Source of the DNA: Nocardia abscessus NBRC 100374
GTDB taxonomy: Bacteria > Actinomycetota > Actinomycetes > Mycobacteriales > Mycobacteriaceae
Reading direction: 5' to 3'
Length of the DNA: 64,000 nt
NCBI RefSeq assembly: GCF_000308455.1
Contig: NZ_BAFP01000147.1
Span: 1 to 64,000 of the forward strand
The position numbers and the translations under genes are program-made. This document shows, one piece after another, positions 26,762 to 35,119 of the stretch; positions within the stretch are counted from its first letter, which is position 1; each line of letters opens with the position of its first letter. The notes below the pieces were generated by a model that was given only the letters and a program-made list of their open reading frames with translations, was not told the origin of the DNA and ran no database searches.

Positions 26762-27019
26762 ATGTCGGAGATCAGTATCCGGGAGCTGCGCGCCAACCTC
26801 GCCGCCCACGTCCGCGAAGCCGAATCCGGCGAGCAAGTGATCATCTTGCGAGACGGCGCGCCCGCCGCGGCGCTGGTGCCGTTGTCCATGGTCGAGGCGT
26901 TCGACGCAGCCGAGGACGAGCTTCTCGCGCGGGAAGCCGAGGTCAGGCTCGCGGCCGACGAGCGGACCTTCACCATGGCGGAGGTGCTGGCCGACCTTTT
27001 CGAAGACGACACGAAGTGA
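26762..27019 (+). CDS. YefM/Phd-family antitoxin
   Basis: The 85-residue protein begins MSEISIRELRANLAAHVREAESGEQVIILRDGAPAAALVPL, the Phd/YefM DNA-binding fold. An acidic, flexible C-terminus (EVLADLFEDDTK) follows, which in the family wraps and neutralises the toxin. ATG 26762 is chosen because of the −10 box and the family start; GTG 26747 lies inside the operator. Its stop overlaps the toxin start (GTGA, 27016–27019), the usual coupling of antitoxin and toxin. Confidence 0.9.
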   Translation: MSEISIRELRANLAAHVREAESGEQVIILRDGAPAAALVPLSMVEAFDAAEDELLAREAEVRLAADERTFTMAEVLADLFEDDTK

Positions 27020-27285
27020 AATACCGCTTCCACTTCCTCGAGTCCGCGCGCCGAGAACTACGCGCCATCGAGCGTCAGGACGCGATGCGGATCCTCACCG
27101 CCCTCACGGCACTCGGCGAGGACCCCTATGCGCCCGGGCTGGACGTCAGGAAGTTGTCGGGGCGCGAGGACTTGTTCCGTCTGCGGATCGGCAGATACCG
27201 GGTCGCGTACCGAGTGGACAACGGCGTGCTGGTGATTCTCGTGGTGAAGGTCGGCTGGCGGAAAGACGTCTACCGAGGTCTGTAG
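27016..27285 (+). CDS. RelE/ParE-superfamily toxin
   Basis: The 89-residue protein has the RelE/ParE fold sequence: FHFLESARRELRAIERQDAMRIL, then DVRKLSGREDLFRLRIGRYRVAYRVDNGVLVILVVKVGWRKDVYRGL. The basic residues in L-R-I-G-R-Y-R-V-A-Y and the terminal R-K-D-V-Y are family hallmarks. RelE members cleave ribosome-bound mRNA and ParE members poison gyrase; the sequence favours RelE by the R-Y-R-V-A-Y and V-G-H/W-R-x-x-V-Y pattern, but this is not decisive. Confidence 0.88.
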   Translation: MKYRFHFLESARRELRAIERQDAMRILTALTALGEDPYAPGLDVRKLSGREDLFRLRIGRYRVAYRVDNGVLVILVVKVGWRKDVYRGL

Positions 27286-27294
27286 TTCGACGGC

Positions 27295-27329
27295 AGGCCG
27301 GCCGAGGGCGATTGCCCTTCGGCCGGCCT
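27295..27329. terminator. Bidirectional terminator between the toxin and ino1
   Basis: The left arm 27295–27309 and the right arm 27314–27329 pair over 15 bp with one bulged base and a short loop (gatt). The hairpin lies 9 bases after the toxin stop and 16 bases after the end of ino1 on the other strand, so it can serve both. Confidence 0.8.
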
Positions 27330-27345
27330 CTTGCCGGTGCGGTGC

Positions 27346-28446
27346 CTACTCCGCGCCGATGATGAACGCTTCCAGCTGGGTGCGCGCGATGTCGTCGGCG
27401 AGCTGCTGCGGCGGGGACTTCATCAGGTAGGCCGAGGCCGGGATGACCGGTCCGCCGATGCCGCGGTCCTTGGCGATCTTCGCCGCGCGCACCGCGTCGA
27501 TGATGATGCCCGCGGAGTTCGGCGAGTCCCACACCTCGAGCTTGTACTCGAGGTTCAGCGGCACGTCGCCGAAGGCGCGACCCTCCAGGCGGACGTAGGC
27601 CCACTTGCGGTCGTCGAGCCAGCCGACGTGGTCGGACGGGCCGATGTGCACGTCGTTGGCGCCGAGCTCCTTCTTCAGGTTGCTGGTGACGGCCTGGGTC
27701 TTGGAGATCTTCTTGGACTCCAGGCGCTCGCGCTCGAGCATGTTCTTGAAGTCCATGTTGCCGCCGACGTTCAGCTGCATGGTGCGGTCGAGCTGCACAC
27801 CGCGGTCCTCGAACAGCTTGGCCATCACGCGGTGGGTGATGGTCGCGCCGACCTGGCTCTTGATGTCGTCGCCGACGATCGGCACGCCCGCCTTGGTGAA
27901 CTTCTCCGCCCAGACCGGGTCGGAGGCGATGAACACCGGCAGCGCGTTGACGAACGCGACACCGGCGTCGATGGCGCACTGCGCGTAGAACTTGTCGGCT
28001 TCCTCCGAGCCCACCGGCAGGTAGGACACCAGCACGTCGACCTTGTTGTCCTTCAGCACCCGCACCACGTCGACCGGCTCGGCCTCGGACAGCTCGATGG
28101 TCTCCGCGTAGTACTTGCCGATGCCGTCGAGGGTCGGACCGCGCTGCACGACGACATCGCTGGGCGGCACGTCGGAAATCTTGATCGTGTTGTTCTCGCT
28201 GGCGAAGATCGCCTCGGCCAGATCGAAGCCGACCTTCTTCGCGTCCACATCGAACGCGGCGACGAACTTGACGTCGCGAACGTGATAGGGCCCGAACTTC
28301 ACGTGCATCAGGCCGGGGACGGTCGAGGTCTCGTCCGCGTCCTTGTAGTACTGCACGCCCTGGACCAGCGAAGAGGCGCAGTTGCCCACACCTACGATGG
28401 CGACGCGAACTTCTGTGGCGTTGTCAGCCTTGTCGTTGTCACTCAT
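27346..28446 (-). CDS. ino1: Inositol-3-phosphate synthase
   Basis: The 366-residue enzyme converts glucose 6-phosphate to inositol 3-phosphate for phosphatidylinositol, PIMs and mycothiol. It has the NAD-binding VRVAIVGVGNCASSLVQGV, then VVQRGPTLDGIGKYY, IVGDDIKSQVGATITHR, LNVGGNMDFKNM and WDSPNSAGIIIDAVRAAKIA, all typical of the actinobacterial MIPS. The start is ATG 28446 with GAGGGA upstream. It overlaps the end of the padR-like gene by 8 bases, as in the Rv0046c–Rv0047c pair of M. tuberculosis. PadR control is therefore plausible. Confidence 0.97.
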   Translation of the reverse strand: MSDNDKADNATEVRVAIVGVGNCASSLVQGVQYYKDADETSTVPGLMHVKFGPYHVRDVKFVAAFDVDAKKVGFDLAEAIFASENNTIKISDVPPSDVVVQRGPTLDGIGKYYAETIELSEAEPVDVVRVLKDNKVDVLVSYLPVGSEEADKFYAQCAIDAGVAFVNALPVFIASDPVWAEKFTKAGVPIVGDDIKSQVGATITHRVMAKLFEDRGVQLDRTMQLNVGGNMDFKNMLERERLESKKISKTQAVTSNLKKELGANDVHIGPSDHVGWLDDRKWAYVRLEGRAFGDVPLNLEYKLEVWDSPNSAGIIIDAVRAAKIAKDRGIGGPVIPASAYLMKSPPQQLADDIARTQLEAFIIGAE

Positions 28447-28996
28447 GGCCGATATTTCCCTCTTTCTGTGGTGCCGCCTTCGTCGATTGCTCCGCCGCAA
28501 TCAACTCGTTGAGCCAGCGCACTTCGCGCTCGCTTGATTCGAGTCCGAGTTGATGGAGCTGCCGGGTGTAGCGATCCAACGACCCGCTGGCCTTCTTGAT
28601 CGCCTCCCGGAGCCCCTCTCGGCGCTCCTCGACCTGACGCCGCCTGCCCTCCAGGATCCGCATCCGCGCTTCCGCGGGGGTGCGGCTGAAGAAGGCCAGA
28701 TGAACGCCGAAGCCGTCGTCGGTGTAGTTCTGCGGTCCGGTGTCGGCGAGCAGCTCGCTGAACCGCTCCCGCCCGGCCGGCGTCAGTTGGTAAACCCGTC
28801 GCGCACGGCGTGTCGTCGCGCCCGCGGGGATCTCCTCGGCGATCAACCCGTCCGCCTGCATGCGGCGCAGGGTGGGATAGAGCGACCCGTAGGAGAAGGC
28901 CCGAAACGCCCCGAGCAGGCCGGTCAGCCGCTTACGCAGCTCGTACCCGTGCATGGGCGCTTCGAGGAGCAGCCCGAGGATTGCCAGTTCGAGCAC
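28439..28996 (-). CDS. PadR-family transcriptional regulator upstream of ino1
   Basis: The 185-residue regulator begins MLELAILGLLLEAPMHGYELRKRL, continues FSYGSLYPTLRRMQADGLI and RRVYQLTPAGRERF, the PadR winged helix. A helical C-terminal dimer domain with many Arg/Glu follows. It ends inside the ino1 start, so the two are cotranscribed. The syntenic M. tuberculosis gene is Rv0047c. Its own promoter region carries candidate operators. Confidence 0.93.
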   Translation of the reverse strand: MLELAILGLLLEAPMHGYELRKRLTGLLGAFRAFSYGSLYPTLRRMQADGLIAEEIPAGATTRRARRVYQLTPAGRERFSELLADTGPQNYTDDGFGVHLAFFSRTPAEARMRILEGRRRQVEERREGLREAIKKASGSLDRYTRQLHQLGLESSEREVRWLNELIAAEQSTKAAPQKEGNIGHE

Positions 28997-29013
28997 CGGG
29001 CTTCACCCCCTGA

Positions 29014-29078
29014 CTGTGTACAGACCTAACCGATGGATGCGACTTTCCACTATATCGGAGCGATACATCTGTGCACAG
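29014..29078. promoter_or_regulatory. Candidate padR/ino1 operators
   Basis: The 112-bp region before padR contains two boxes, CTGTGTACAG (29014–29023) and CTGTGCACAG (29069–29078), plus TATATCGGAGCGATACA (29051–29067). The last is an inverted repeat of 6 of 7 bases per arm around GAG. PadR sites are often inverted repeats with such spacing. Which element is bound by which protein is unknown. Confidence 0.5.
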
Positions 29079-29108
29079 TCGTCGCCCTTATGTGGACGAC
29101 ATACGGAT

Positions 29109-29906
29109 TCAGCGAGAGGGCGGGGAGACCGCCAGCGGCTCGCCCGCGGGAGTGACCTTCGCGTGCCCGGACGTGCCGCCTTTGCACTTCACGTGGATAT
29201 CCACCACGGGCCCGGGGTCGACCGCGCCGGGCGAGTCGAACTGCACGCTGACGTGGCTGATCACGCCGTCCGGGCACCGCACCGTCTGCGGCGCACCGGC
29301 CAGCAGCCGGGCGAGGGCGGGCACGTCGAGGGCGGCGAGGTCGAAGGTGCGTGTCCCCGTTTTGCGCTCGGAGGTCGTCGAGGTGCGGAAGTCACCGTTG
29401 TAGCGATAGTCGCTGGTCTCGGATGTGCGGCCGGGTGTCTGCCGGTCCACGAGCACGTACTTCGGATACAGCGTGACGTCGTCGGCGATCAGGTCGCCGA
29501 ACTCGGCCCGGTACTCCGCGAGGAAGTAGGCCAGGCCCGCACCGGTGGTCATATCGGGAACATTCTCCGACGACCCGGGCAGCTCGACGCCGCAACGGCT
29601 GATCGCCCCCACCATCGCACCCACGACCAATGCCGCGACGACAGTCGAGACCGGCGCCAGCCAGCGCCGCGGCCGACGCCGGTCCACGCGCACCACCGGG
29701 GCGTTCGCGAGTTCGCCCGGAATCTGTAGATCACCGATCAACGCGTCGAGCTCGCCGAAGGACTTGGCGCGCATCGCCTTGGCCGTACGCGTGGCGTGCT
29801 CGCTCTCGGTGATCTGTCCGTCGGCCAGGGCGGTGTCGAGCAGTCCGCACACGTCGGCGCGGTCCGTGTCACGTGCGCGGATGCCGCTGTATCGGGTTGT
29901 CGCCAT
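29109..29906 (-). CDS. DUF1707-domain single-pass membrane protein
   Basis: The 265-residue protein begins with a DUF1707 domain (IRARDTDRADVCGLLDTALADGQITESEHATRTAKAMRAKSFGELDALIGDLQ). A membrane helix (VSTVVAALVVGAMVGAIS) and an extracytoplasmic domain of about 150 residues follow. Start 29906 (MATTRYSGIRARD) fits the domain start. It lies 4 bases after a larger paralog and upstream of padR. The outer domain repeats the fold of its neighbour's C-terminus (LAYFLAEYRAEFGDL against VATFLRNYQRKFGDL). Confidence 0.8.
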   Translation of the reverse strand: MATTRYSGIRARDTDRADVCGLLDTALADGQITESEHATRTAKAMRAKSFGELDALIGDLQIPGELANAPVVRVDRRRPRRWLAPVSTVVAALVVGAMVGAISRCGVELPGSSENVPDMTTGAGLAYFLAEYRAEFGDLIADDVTLYPKYVLVDRQTPGRTSETSDYRYNGDFRTSTTSERKTGTRTFDLAALDVPALARLLAGAPQTVRCPDGVISHVSVQFDSPGAVDPGPVVDIHVKCKGGTSGHAKVTPAGEPLAVSPPSR

Positions 29907-29910
29907 TGCC

Positions 29911-31023
29911 TCATCCCTCGAACGGCCAGACACGGCGCACCTCGCCGGCCGGGGTCATCAGGAAGTGACCGTCCTCCTTGACGGAGTTGTTCACGTAGAC
30001 CTCGATGATGGGTTGCCCGGCGGGAATGCCGTACCGGCCGTAGAAACTGACGTCGTTCACGCTCACCGCGAAATGCGACACGGCGCCGCCGGGAACCCGG
30101 GTGATAGTGGCCGCGTCGGCGAGCGCTCGACCGATCGCCGCCACGTTCAACAGGCCTAGATCCACCGACGGGGTGTCGGCCTTACGCGTCGTGATCTCGC
30201 GGGACTGGGTGAAACCCCCGCGGTAGTCATACTCGACCTTCCGGTTGGACTGCCCGGGCACCGACCGGGCGAATGAGGCGTGCTCGGGGTGCATCCTCAG
30301 TTCGTCTACTCGGAGGTCCCCGAACTTCCGCTGATAGTTACGCAGGAAAGTGGCGACTCCGTCGGCGGTGACCAGGCTCGGCGTCGGAACCACCAGCGGC
30401 TGTACCACCCCGAGGTCCACCGCGGGCGCGGCTTGCGCCGAGTGCGGCGGTTCTTCCGCCACCCGGGTGACCGCGAGAAATCCGGCGCAGGCCGCCAGCA
30501 CCGCGGCCACGGTCACCGCACCCAGGTACCACTGGCGGCGGCGTGAGCGCGGCGGACGCGGCGCGGGCGCGGCATCGCCGGGCCGCTGCAAGTCCGCGAC
30601 CAGATCCGCCAGATCCCCCAGGGTGCGCGCGTCCGCGACGAGTTCGGTGAGGGCGTCGTGCTCTTCTTCGGACAGCTGGCCGTCGGCACGGGCGCGGTCC
30701 AATAGCTCGCGGGTAGTGGCGCGATCGGCATCTCGGGCCCGAGTGTGAGCAGGATAACTTCCGCCGGATCCCGGGCGGCGCAAGGCTTTTCGCGTCACCG
30801 ACGACCGATCCGCGGTGAACCCCCGCGGCACGGCGGAGGTTTGCAGATCGGCGGTGAGCGCGGCCAACTCGCCGAGCGTTTTCGCCGCCGCGGCCTGCGC
30901 GATTCGGTCGTGATACTCGTCGGCGCCGAGCTGGCCCTCGGCGTAGGCGGCATCCAGCACACTGGACGCGGCGGCGCGGTCGAGGTCACGCGCTCGCGTG
31001 CGCCCGGATGCTGCGGTGGACAC
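29911..31023 (-). CDS. Membrane protein with two DUF1707 domains
   Basis: The 370-residue protein has two DUF1707 domains in tandem (TRARDLDRAAASSVLDAAYAEGQL and TRARDADRATTRELLDRARADGQL), one membrane helix (WYLGAVTVAAVLAACAGFLAV) and an outer domain paralogous to that of the next gene. It occupies the position of Rv0048c in the mycobacterial block. DUF1707 is a short helical cytoplasmic domain of unknown role. It is divergent from the DUF5318 gene (113-bp gap). Confidence 0.8.
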   Translation of the reverse strand: MSTAASGRTRARDLDRAAASSVLDAAYAEGQLGADEYHDRIAQAAAAKTLGELAALTADLQTSAVPRGFTADRSSVTRKALRRPGSGGSYPAHTRARDADRATTRELLDRARADGQLSEEEHDALTELVADARTLGDLADLVADLQRPGDAAPAPRPPRSRRRQWYLGAVTVAAVLAACAGFLAVTRVAEEPPHSAQAAPAVDLGVVQPLVVPTPSLVTADGVATFLRNYQRKFGDLRVDELRMHPEHASFARSVPGQSNRKVEYDYRGGFTQSREITTRKADTPSVDLGLLNVAAIGRALADAATITRVPGGAVSHFAVSVNDVSFYGRYGIPAGQPIIEVYVNNSVKEDGHFLMTPAGEVRRVWPFEG

Positions 31024-31136
31024 AGACGGATCGTAAACCGGATAACGGCGCGGCGCGCTGGTTCGGGCGCTGATCCGGACCGGTCAATCCGCACAGCCCG
31101 GGGCGGCGGGATTGCAACACCGCTACTCTGGTTCTC

Positions 31137-31556
31137 GTGCGAATTCAGCGGCAAGTTGTCGACTACGCCCTCCGGCGCCGGTCGCTGCTGGCTGACGTCT
31201 ATGCGGGCCGGGTCGATGTCGCCGAGGTGTGTGATGCAAATCCTTATCTCTTGCGTGCGGCGAAGTTCCACGGTCGGGGGAGCGAGGTCACATGCCCCAT
31301 CTGCCGGAAAGAACAACTGACCCTCGTATCCTGGGTCTTCGGCGACGGTCTCGGGCCGGTCGCCGGATCGGCTCGCACGCCCGAGGAGCTGGTGCGCCTC
31401 GCCGAGACTCGCGAAGAGTTCTCGGTGCATGTCGTCGAGGTATGCCGGACCTGCAGCTGGAATCATCTGGTGCAGTCCTATGTGCTCGGTTCCGCGCCGG
31501 CGCCGACGCGCCGTCGCACCGGGACACGCGCGAACCGGCGCACTGCCGCCGAATGA
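31137..31556 (+). CDS. DUF5318 zinc-ribbon-like protein (Rv0049 position)
   Basis: The 139-residue protein starts MRIQRQVVDYALRRRSLLADVYAGRV and carries two Cys pairs, CPIC and CRTC, spaced as a zinc ribbon. The tail is basic. It matches the actinobacterial DUF5318 family found between the DUF1707 gene and ponA1 in M. tuberculosis. GTG 31137 has no ribosome binding site, but TACTCT (31124–31129) sits 7 bases upstream, which fits a leaderless transcript. Confidence 0.85.
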   Translation: MRIQRQVVDYALRRRSLLADVYAGRVDVAEVCDANPYLLRAAKFHGRGSEVTCPICRKEQLTLVSWVFGDGLGPVAGSARTPEELVRLAETREEFSVHVVEVCRTCSWNHLVQSYVLGSAPAPTRRRTGTRANRRTAAE

Positions 31557-31668
31557 AGTGCCTGGTCATCTGCCCGTCGGGTGACTCGCGGAGCCGGCCT
31601 GCGTCCGCTCCGGCGACGACTACCGCTGATTGCCACCTGGACCGCTACGAGTTATGGAGATCTTGTCA

Positions 31669-34461
31669 GTGAATTCGCCCTACGAGACTTCCCCCTACGG
31701 CGATGAGCCACATGGCGGCCGTCCTCCACGGAGTTCACGTCCAAGTCCCAACCCGTATCAGGACCCTCGCCCCGGCCCCCCGCCCGGCGCCCGTCCGGGC
31801 CCGCCGCCCGGTGCGCGGCCCGGCGCGCCCTTCCCAGGCGAGCCACGCGGCCCCCAGCCGCCGCCACGCCGTCCCGGTCCCCCGCCGCAAGGCCGACCGC
31901 CGCAGCAAGGCGGCCGTCCACCCCAGCCGGGCCGACCGCCGCAACCCAACCGCGGCGCGCCCAACGACGGCGCCCCCGGCCCGCAGTCGACCCAGAAGAT
32001 TCAGCGCCCCGGCTCACTGACCGAGGCGGTGGCCGAGCGCAACCGTCGCGGTCCGGCCACCGGGCCGCGTCCGGTGACGGGCGCCCGCCCGGCCGTGGAC
32101 CGAGAGGGTCGTCGCGTCCCCGGCAGCGGACCCACCACCGGCGAGCGCAGGCAGACCGCGGGCGGCCCGCCGTCCGGCCCGCCGCCGCGCCGTGGCGGCG
32201 GCAACGGCGACGGATCCGACGGACCCGGCCGCCGCAGGCCCGCCCAGCCGAAGAAGTCACCGTGGCGCATCGTGCGCCGCACTCTCTACGTCCTGGTGGC
32301 GTTGGCCATCCTGGTGCCCAGCGGCATCTTCCTGGCCGCGTACACCACCGTGTCGGTGCCGCAGCCGGGCGATCTGAAGACCAACCAGGTCGCGACCATC
32401 CTGGCCGCCGACGGCACCACGGTGCTCAGCAAGGTGGTTCCGCCGGAAGGCAACCGCACCGATGTCACCATCGAGCAGATCCCGCCGCACGTGCGCAACG
32501 CGGTGATGGCGGCCGAGGACCGGGACTTCTACACCAACCCCGGCTTCTCGATCTCCGGCTTCGCGCGCGCGGCCAGGGACAACGTCCTCGGCAAGGAGAG
32601 CGCGGGCGGTGGCTCGACGATCACCCAGCAGTACGTGAAGAACGCGCTGGTCGGTGACGAACGCTCGTTGACGCGCAAGATGCACGAGCTGGTCATCTCG
32701 GCGAAGATGGCGCGGCAGTGGAGCAAGGACGAGATTCTCGCCGCGTACCTCAACACCATCTACTTCGGTCGCGGCGCCTACGGCATCGACGCGGCGGCCA
32801 AGGCGTACTTCGGCAAGCCGGTGCAGGAACTGACCGTCGCCGAGGGCGCGGTGCTCGCCGCCACCATCCAGCTTCCCTCCAGCCTGGACCCGGAGAAGAA
32901 CCCGGAAGGTGCGAAGACCCGCTGGAACTACGTGCTCGACGGCATGGTCTCCGCCAGTAGCTTGAACGCCGCCGAGCGCCAGGGCCTGCAGTACCCGCAG
33001 GTCGTCCCGCTCGCCTCGACCCGCGACAAGGAGCAGGACTCCGGCCCCGAAGGCTTGGTCAAGACGCAGGTGCTCAAGGAACTCGCCGCGGCGGGCATCA
33101 GCGAGCAGCAGCTGAACACCTCGGGCCTGCAGATCACCACGACGATCGACCCGAAGGCGCAGCAGGCGGCGGTCGACGCCGCGACGCAAAAGATGCAGGG
33201 CGAGCCTGAGCAGCTGCGCACCGCCGTCGTCTCGATCGATCCGCGCACCGGCGCGGTGCGCGCCTACTACGGGGGGCCCGACGGTCAAGGCTATGACTAC
33301 GCCAACGCGGGACTGCAGACCGGTTCCTCGTTCAAGGTCATCGGCCTCGCGGCCAACCTGGAGCAGGGCATCCCGCTGTCGCAGCTGTACGACAGCTCAC
33401 CACTCACCGTGAACGGCATCAAGATCACCAACGTCGAAGGCGAGCAGTGCGGTATGTGCACCATCGCCGAGGCGCTGAAGCGGTCGCTGAACACCAGCTT
33501 CTACCGGATGCAACTGGACATGCAGAACGGTCCGCAGAAGATCGCCGAAATGGGTCACAAGCTGGGCATCCCGGAAAGCATCGCGGGTGTGGGCAAGACG
33601 CTCACCGAGTCGGACGGCTCCGGCCCGAACAACGGTATCGTGCTCGGCCAGTACCAAGCTCGGCCGCTCGACATGGCCTCCACCTACGCGACGCTCGCTG
33701 CCTCCGGCGTCTACCACGCGCCGCACTTCGTGTCGAAGGTGGTGACCGCCGATGGGCAGGTCCTGCTCGACCGCGGTGAGGTGGCCGGTGAGCAGCGTGT
33801 CTCGGCCGCCGTGGCCGACAACGTCACCGCCGCGATGAAGCCGATCGCCGGCTACTCCCGCAACCACGGGCTGGCCAACGGACGCGAATCGGCAGCCAAG
33901 ACCGGTACCGCGCAGCTGCTGGATACCGGCGAGAACAAGGACGCCTGGATGGTCGGCTACACCCCGTCGCTGTCGACCGCGGTGTGGGTGGGCACCGTCG
34001 ACAACTCGCCGCTGCGCAACTACAGCGGTGGCATGATCTACGGCTCGGGTCTGCCCTCCGACATCTGGAAGGCGACCATGGACGGCGCCTTGCAGGGCAC
34101 CCGCAACGAGACGTTCCCGAAGCCCGCCCCGATCAAGGGCCAAGCCGGTGTTCCGGAGTGGTCGGCGCCCTACACGCCGCCGTCCACCGTCGACTCCCCG
34201 CTGCTGCCCCCGGTTGTGGTCGCGCCGACGCAGGTGGAGATCCTGCCCGGCATCACTATCCCGGTACCCGGCGTCCAGCCCGCGCCGCAGCAGCAGCGCC
34301 CGCAGCAGCAACGTGAGTCGGACGCGGGCCCGCTGCCCGGCCAGCCGGTCGCACCGACCGACGGTTCGTCCCCCACAGCTACCAACGCGCCACGCGCGGG
34401 CAACAACGGGACCGGCAATGACTCGGGAACGACCGGAGCACCCCCGACCCGGGGCCGATAG
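31669..34461 (+). CDS. ponA1: Class A penicillin-binding protein, PonA1 ortholog
   Basis: The 930-residue bifunctional peptidoglycan synthase starts with a Pro/Gly/Arg-rich cytoplasmic tail of about 200 residues. One membrane helix (LYVLVALAILVPSGIFLAAY) is followed by GT51 (AAEDRDFYTNPGFS, GGGSTITQQYVKN, AAYLNTIYFGRG) and a transpeptidase with active-site Ser553 in TGSSFK, SLNTSFY and AAKTGTAQ. The C-terminal tail is Gln/Pro/Thr-rich and lacks PASTA repeats. GTG 31669 is preferred (GGAGA 8 bases upstream); ATG 31654 is possible. It is placed as in Rv0050, which acts in polar growth. Confidence 0.93.
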   Translation: MNSPYETSPYGDEPHGGRPPRSSRPSPNPYQDPRPGPPPGARPGPPPGARPGAPFPGEPRGPQPPPRRPGPPPQGRPPQQGGRPPQPGRPPQPNRGAPNDGAPGPQSTQKIQRPGSLTEAVAERNRRGPATGPRPVTGARPAVDREGRRVPGSGPTTGERRQTAGGPPSGPPPRRGGGNGDGSDGPGRRRPAQPKKSPWRIVRRTLYVLVALAILVPSGIFLAAYTTVSVPQPGDLKTNQVATILAADGTTVLSKVVPPEGNRTDVTIEQIPPHVRNAVMAAEDRDFYTNPGFSISGFARAARDNVLGKESAGGGSTITQQYVKNALVGDERSLTRKMHELVISAKMARQWSKDEILAAYLNTIYFGRGAYGIDAAAKAYFGKPVQELTVAEGAVLAATIQLPSSLDPEKNPEGAKTRWNYVLDGMVSASSLNAAERQGLQYPQVVPLASTRDKEQDSGPEGLVKTQVLKELAAAGISEQQLNTSGLQITTTIDPKAQQAAVDAATQKMQGEPEQLRTAVVSIDPRTGAVRAYYGGPDGQGYDYANAGLQTGSSFKVIGLAANLEQGIPLSQLYDSSPLTVNGIKITNVEGEQCGMCTIAEALKRSLNTSFYRMQLDMQNGPQKIAEMGHKLGIPESIAGVGKTLTESDGSGPNNGIVLGQYQARPLDMASTYATLAASGVYHAPHFVSKVVTADGQVLLDRGEVAGEQRVSAAVADNVTAAMKPIAGYSRNHGLANGRESAAKTGTAQLLDTGENKDAWMVGYTPSLSTAVWVGTVDNSPLRNYSGGMIYGSGLPSDIWKATMDGALQGTRNETFPKPAPIKGQAGVPEWSAPYTPPSTVDSPLLPPVVVAPTQVEILPGITIPVPGVQPAPQQQRPQQQRESDAGPLPGQPVAPTDGSSPTATNAPRAGNNGTGNDSGTTGAPPTRGR

Positions 34462-34479
34462 CATTCGGGATCCGTGATC

Positions 34480-34522
34480 GATAGGGCAGTCGGCGAAAAA
34501 GAAATTCGCCGACTGCCCTATC
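34480..34522. terminator. 18-bp perfect hairpin after ponA1
   Basis: Arms 34480–34497 and 34505–34522 pair perfectly over 18 bp around the A-rich loop aaagaaa. It begins 18 bases after the ponA1 stop. It lacks a T-run on the plus strand. Confidence 0.75.
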
Positions 34523-34661
34523 CGTTCAGATCGGCGAATTCCCCATTCAGCCCGAACTCGCTCTCTGCGGCGGGCATGTGTTCACCGAACTTCGGTGGCA
34601 CTTTCTTCGTGATCACATCTGCCCGGCGGCATTCGAACCGGGCAAATGAATTCCGGAGAGG

Positions 34662-34922
34662 TCAAGCAGGAGTTATGTACCAGAAACCATTCGGGTCCTG
34701 GTAGCACTTCTCCCGAACACCCGCCCAGCTCAAGCACTCAGTGAACTTCCAGTACCCCTGCAGAACGACGTACGTTCCATCCGATATCTGGACACACTTG
34801 TCCGGAATACCTTTCCACCCGAGACACTCCGAGTAGGACGAATACCCAGCATTGGCATTTCCGGCAAGTCCGACCAGCGCCGCCCCAGCGACTGTCAGCG
34901 AGACAAGAACTTTCTTGAACAT
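34662..34922 (-). CDS. Tiny secreted Cys-repeat protein
   Basis: The 86-residue preprotein has a clear Sec signal peptide (MFKKVLVSLTVAGAALVGLAGNANA). The mature chain of about 60 residues is made of two repeats of the pattern E-C-L-x-W-x-G-(I/V)-x-(D/E)-K-C-x-Q followed by an aromatic strand. Four Cys could give one disulfide per repeat. ATG 34922 has GGGGTGGG upstream. The coding region and its flanks are noticeably less GC-rich than neighbours. I know no family. It lies in the gap between ponA1 and the GT87 gene, which are adjacent in M. tuberculosis. Confidence 0.75.
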   Translation of the reverse strand: MFKKVLVSLTVAGAALVGLAGNANAGYSSYSECLGWKGIPDKCVQISDGTYVVLQGYWKFTECLSWAGVREKCYQDPNGFWYITPA

Positions 34923-35119
34923 ACCCACCCCGTTTCGAAGTAGACGCGCGAGATTTATGCGTCAACCGATGGTGATCATAACATCCACGTAATTACCTTG
35001 GAAGAGAATTATCGCCTGCGGGCTCGCTGCGCCGGACGCGAAAGGCTCGCGAGTGCGGTGGCAGACCGGAGCCGACTCGATCCGAACGAGCAGCCACATC
35101 CCAGGTAGCCTCGGGTTCC

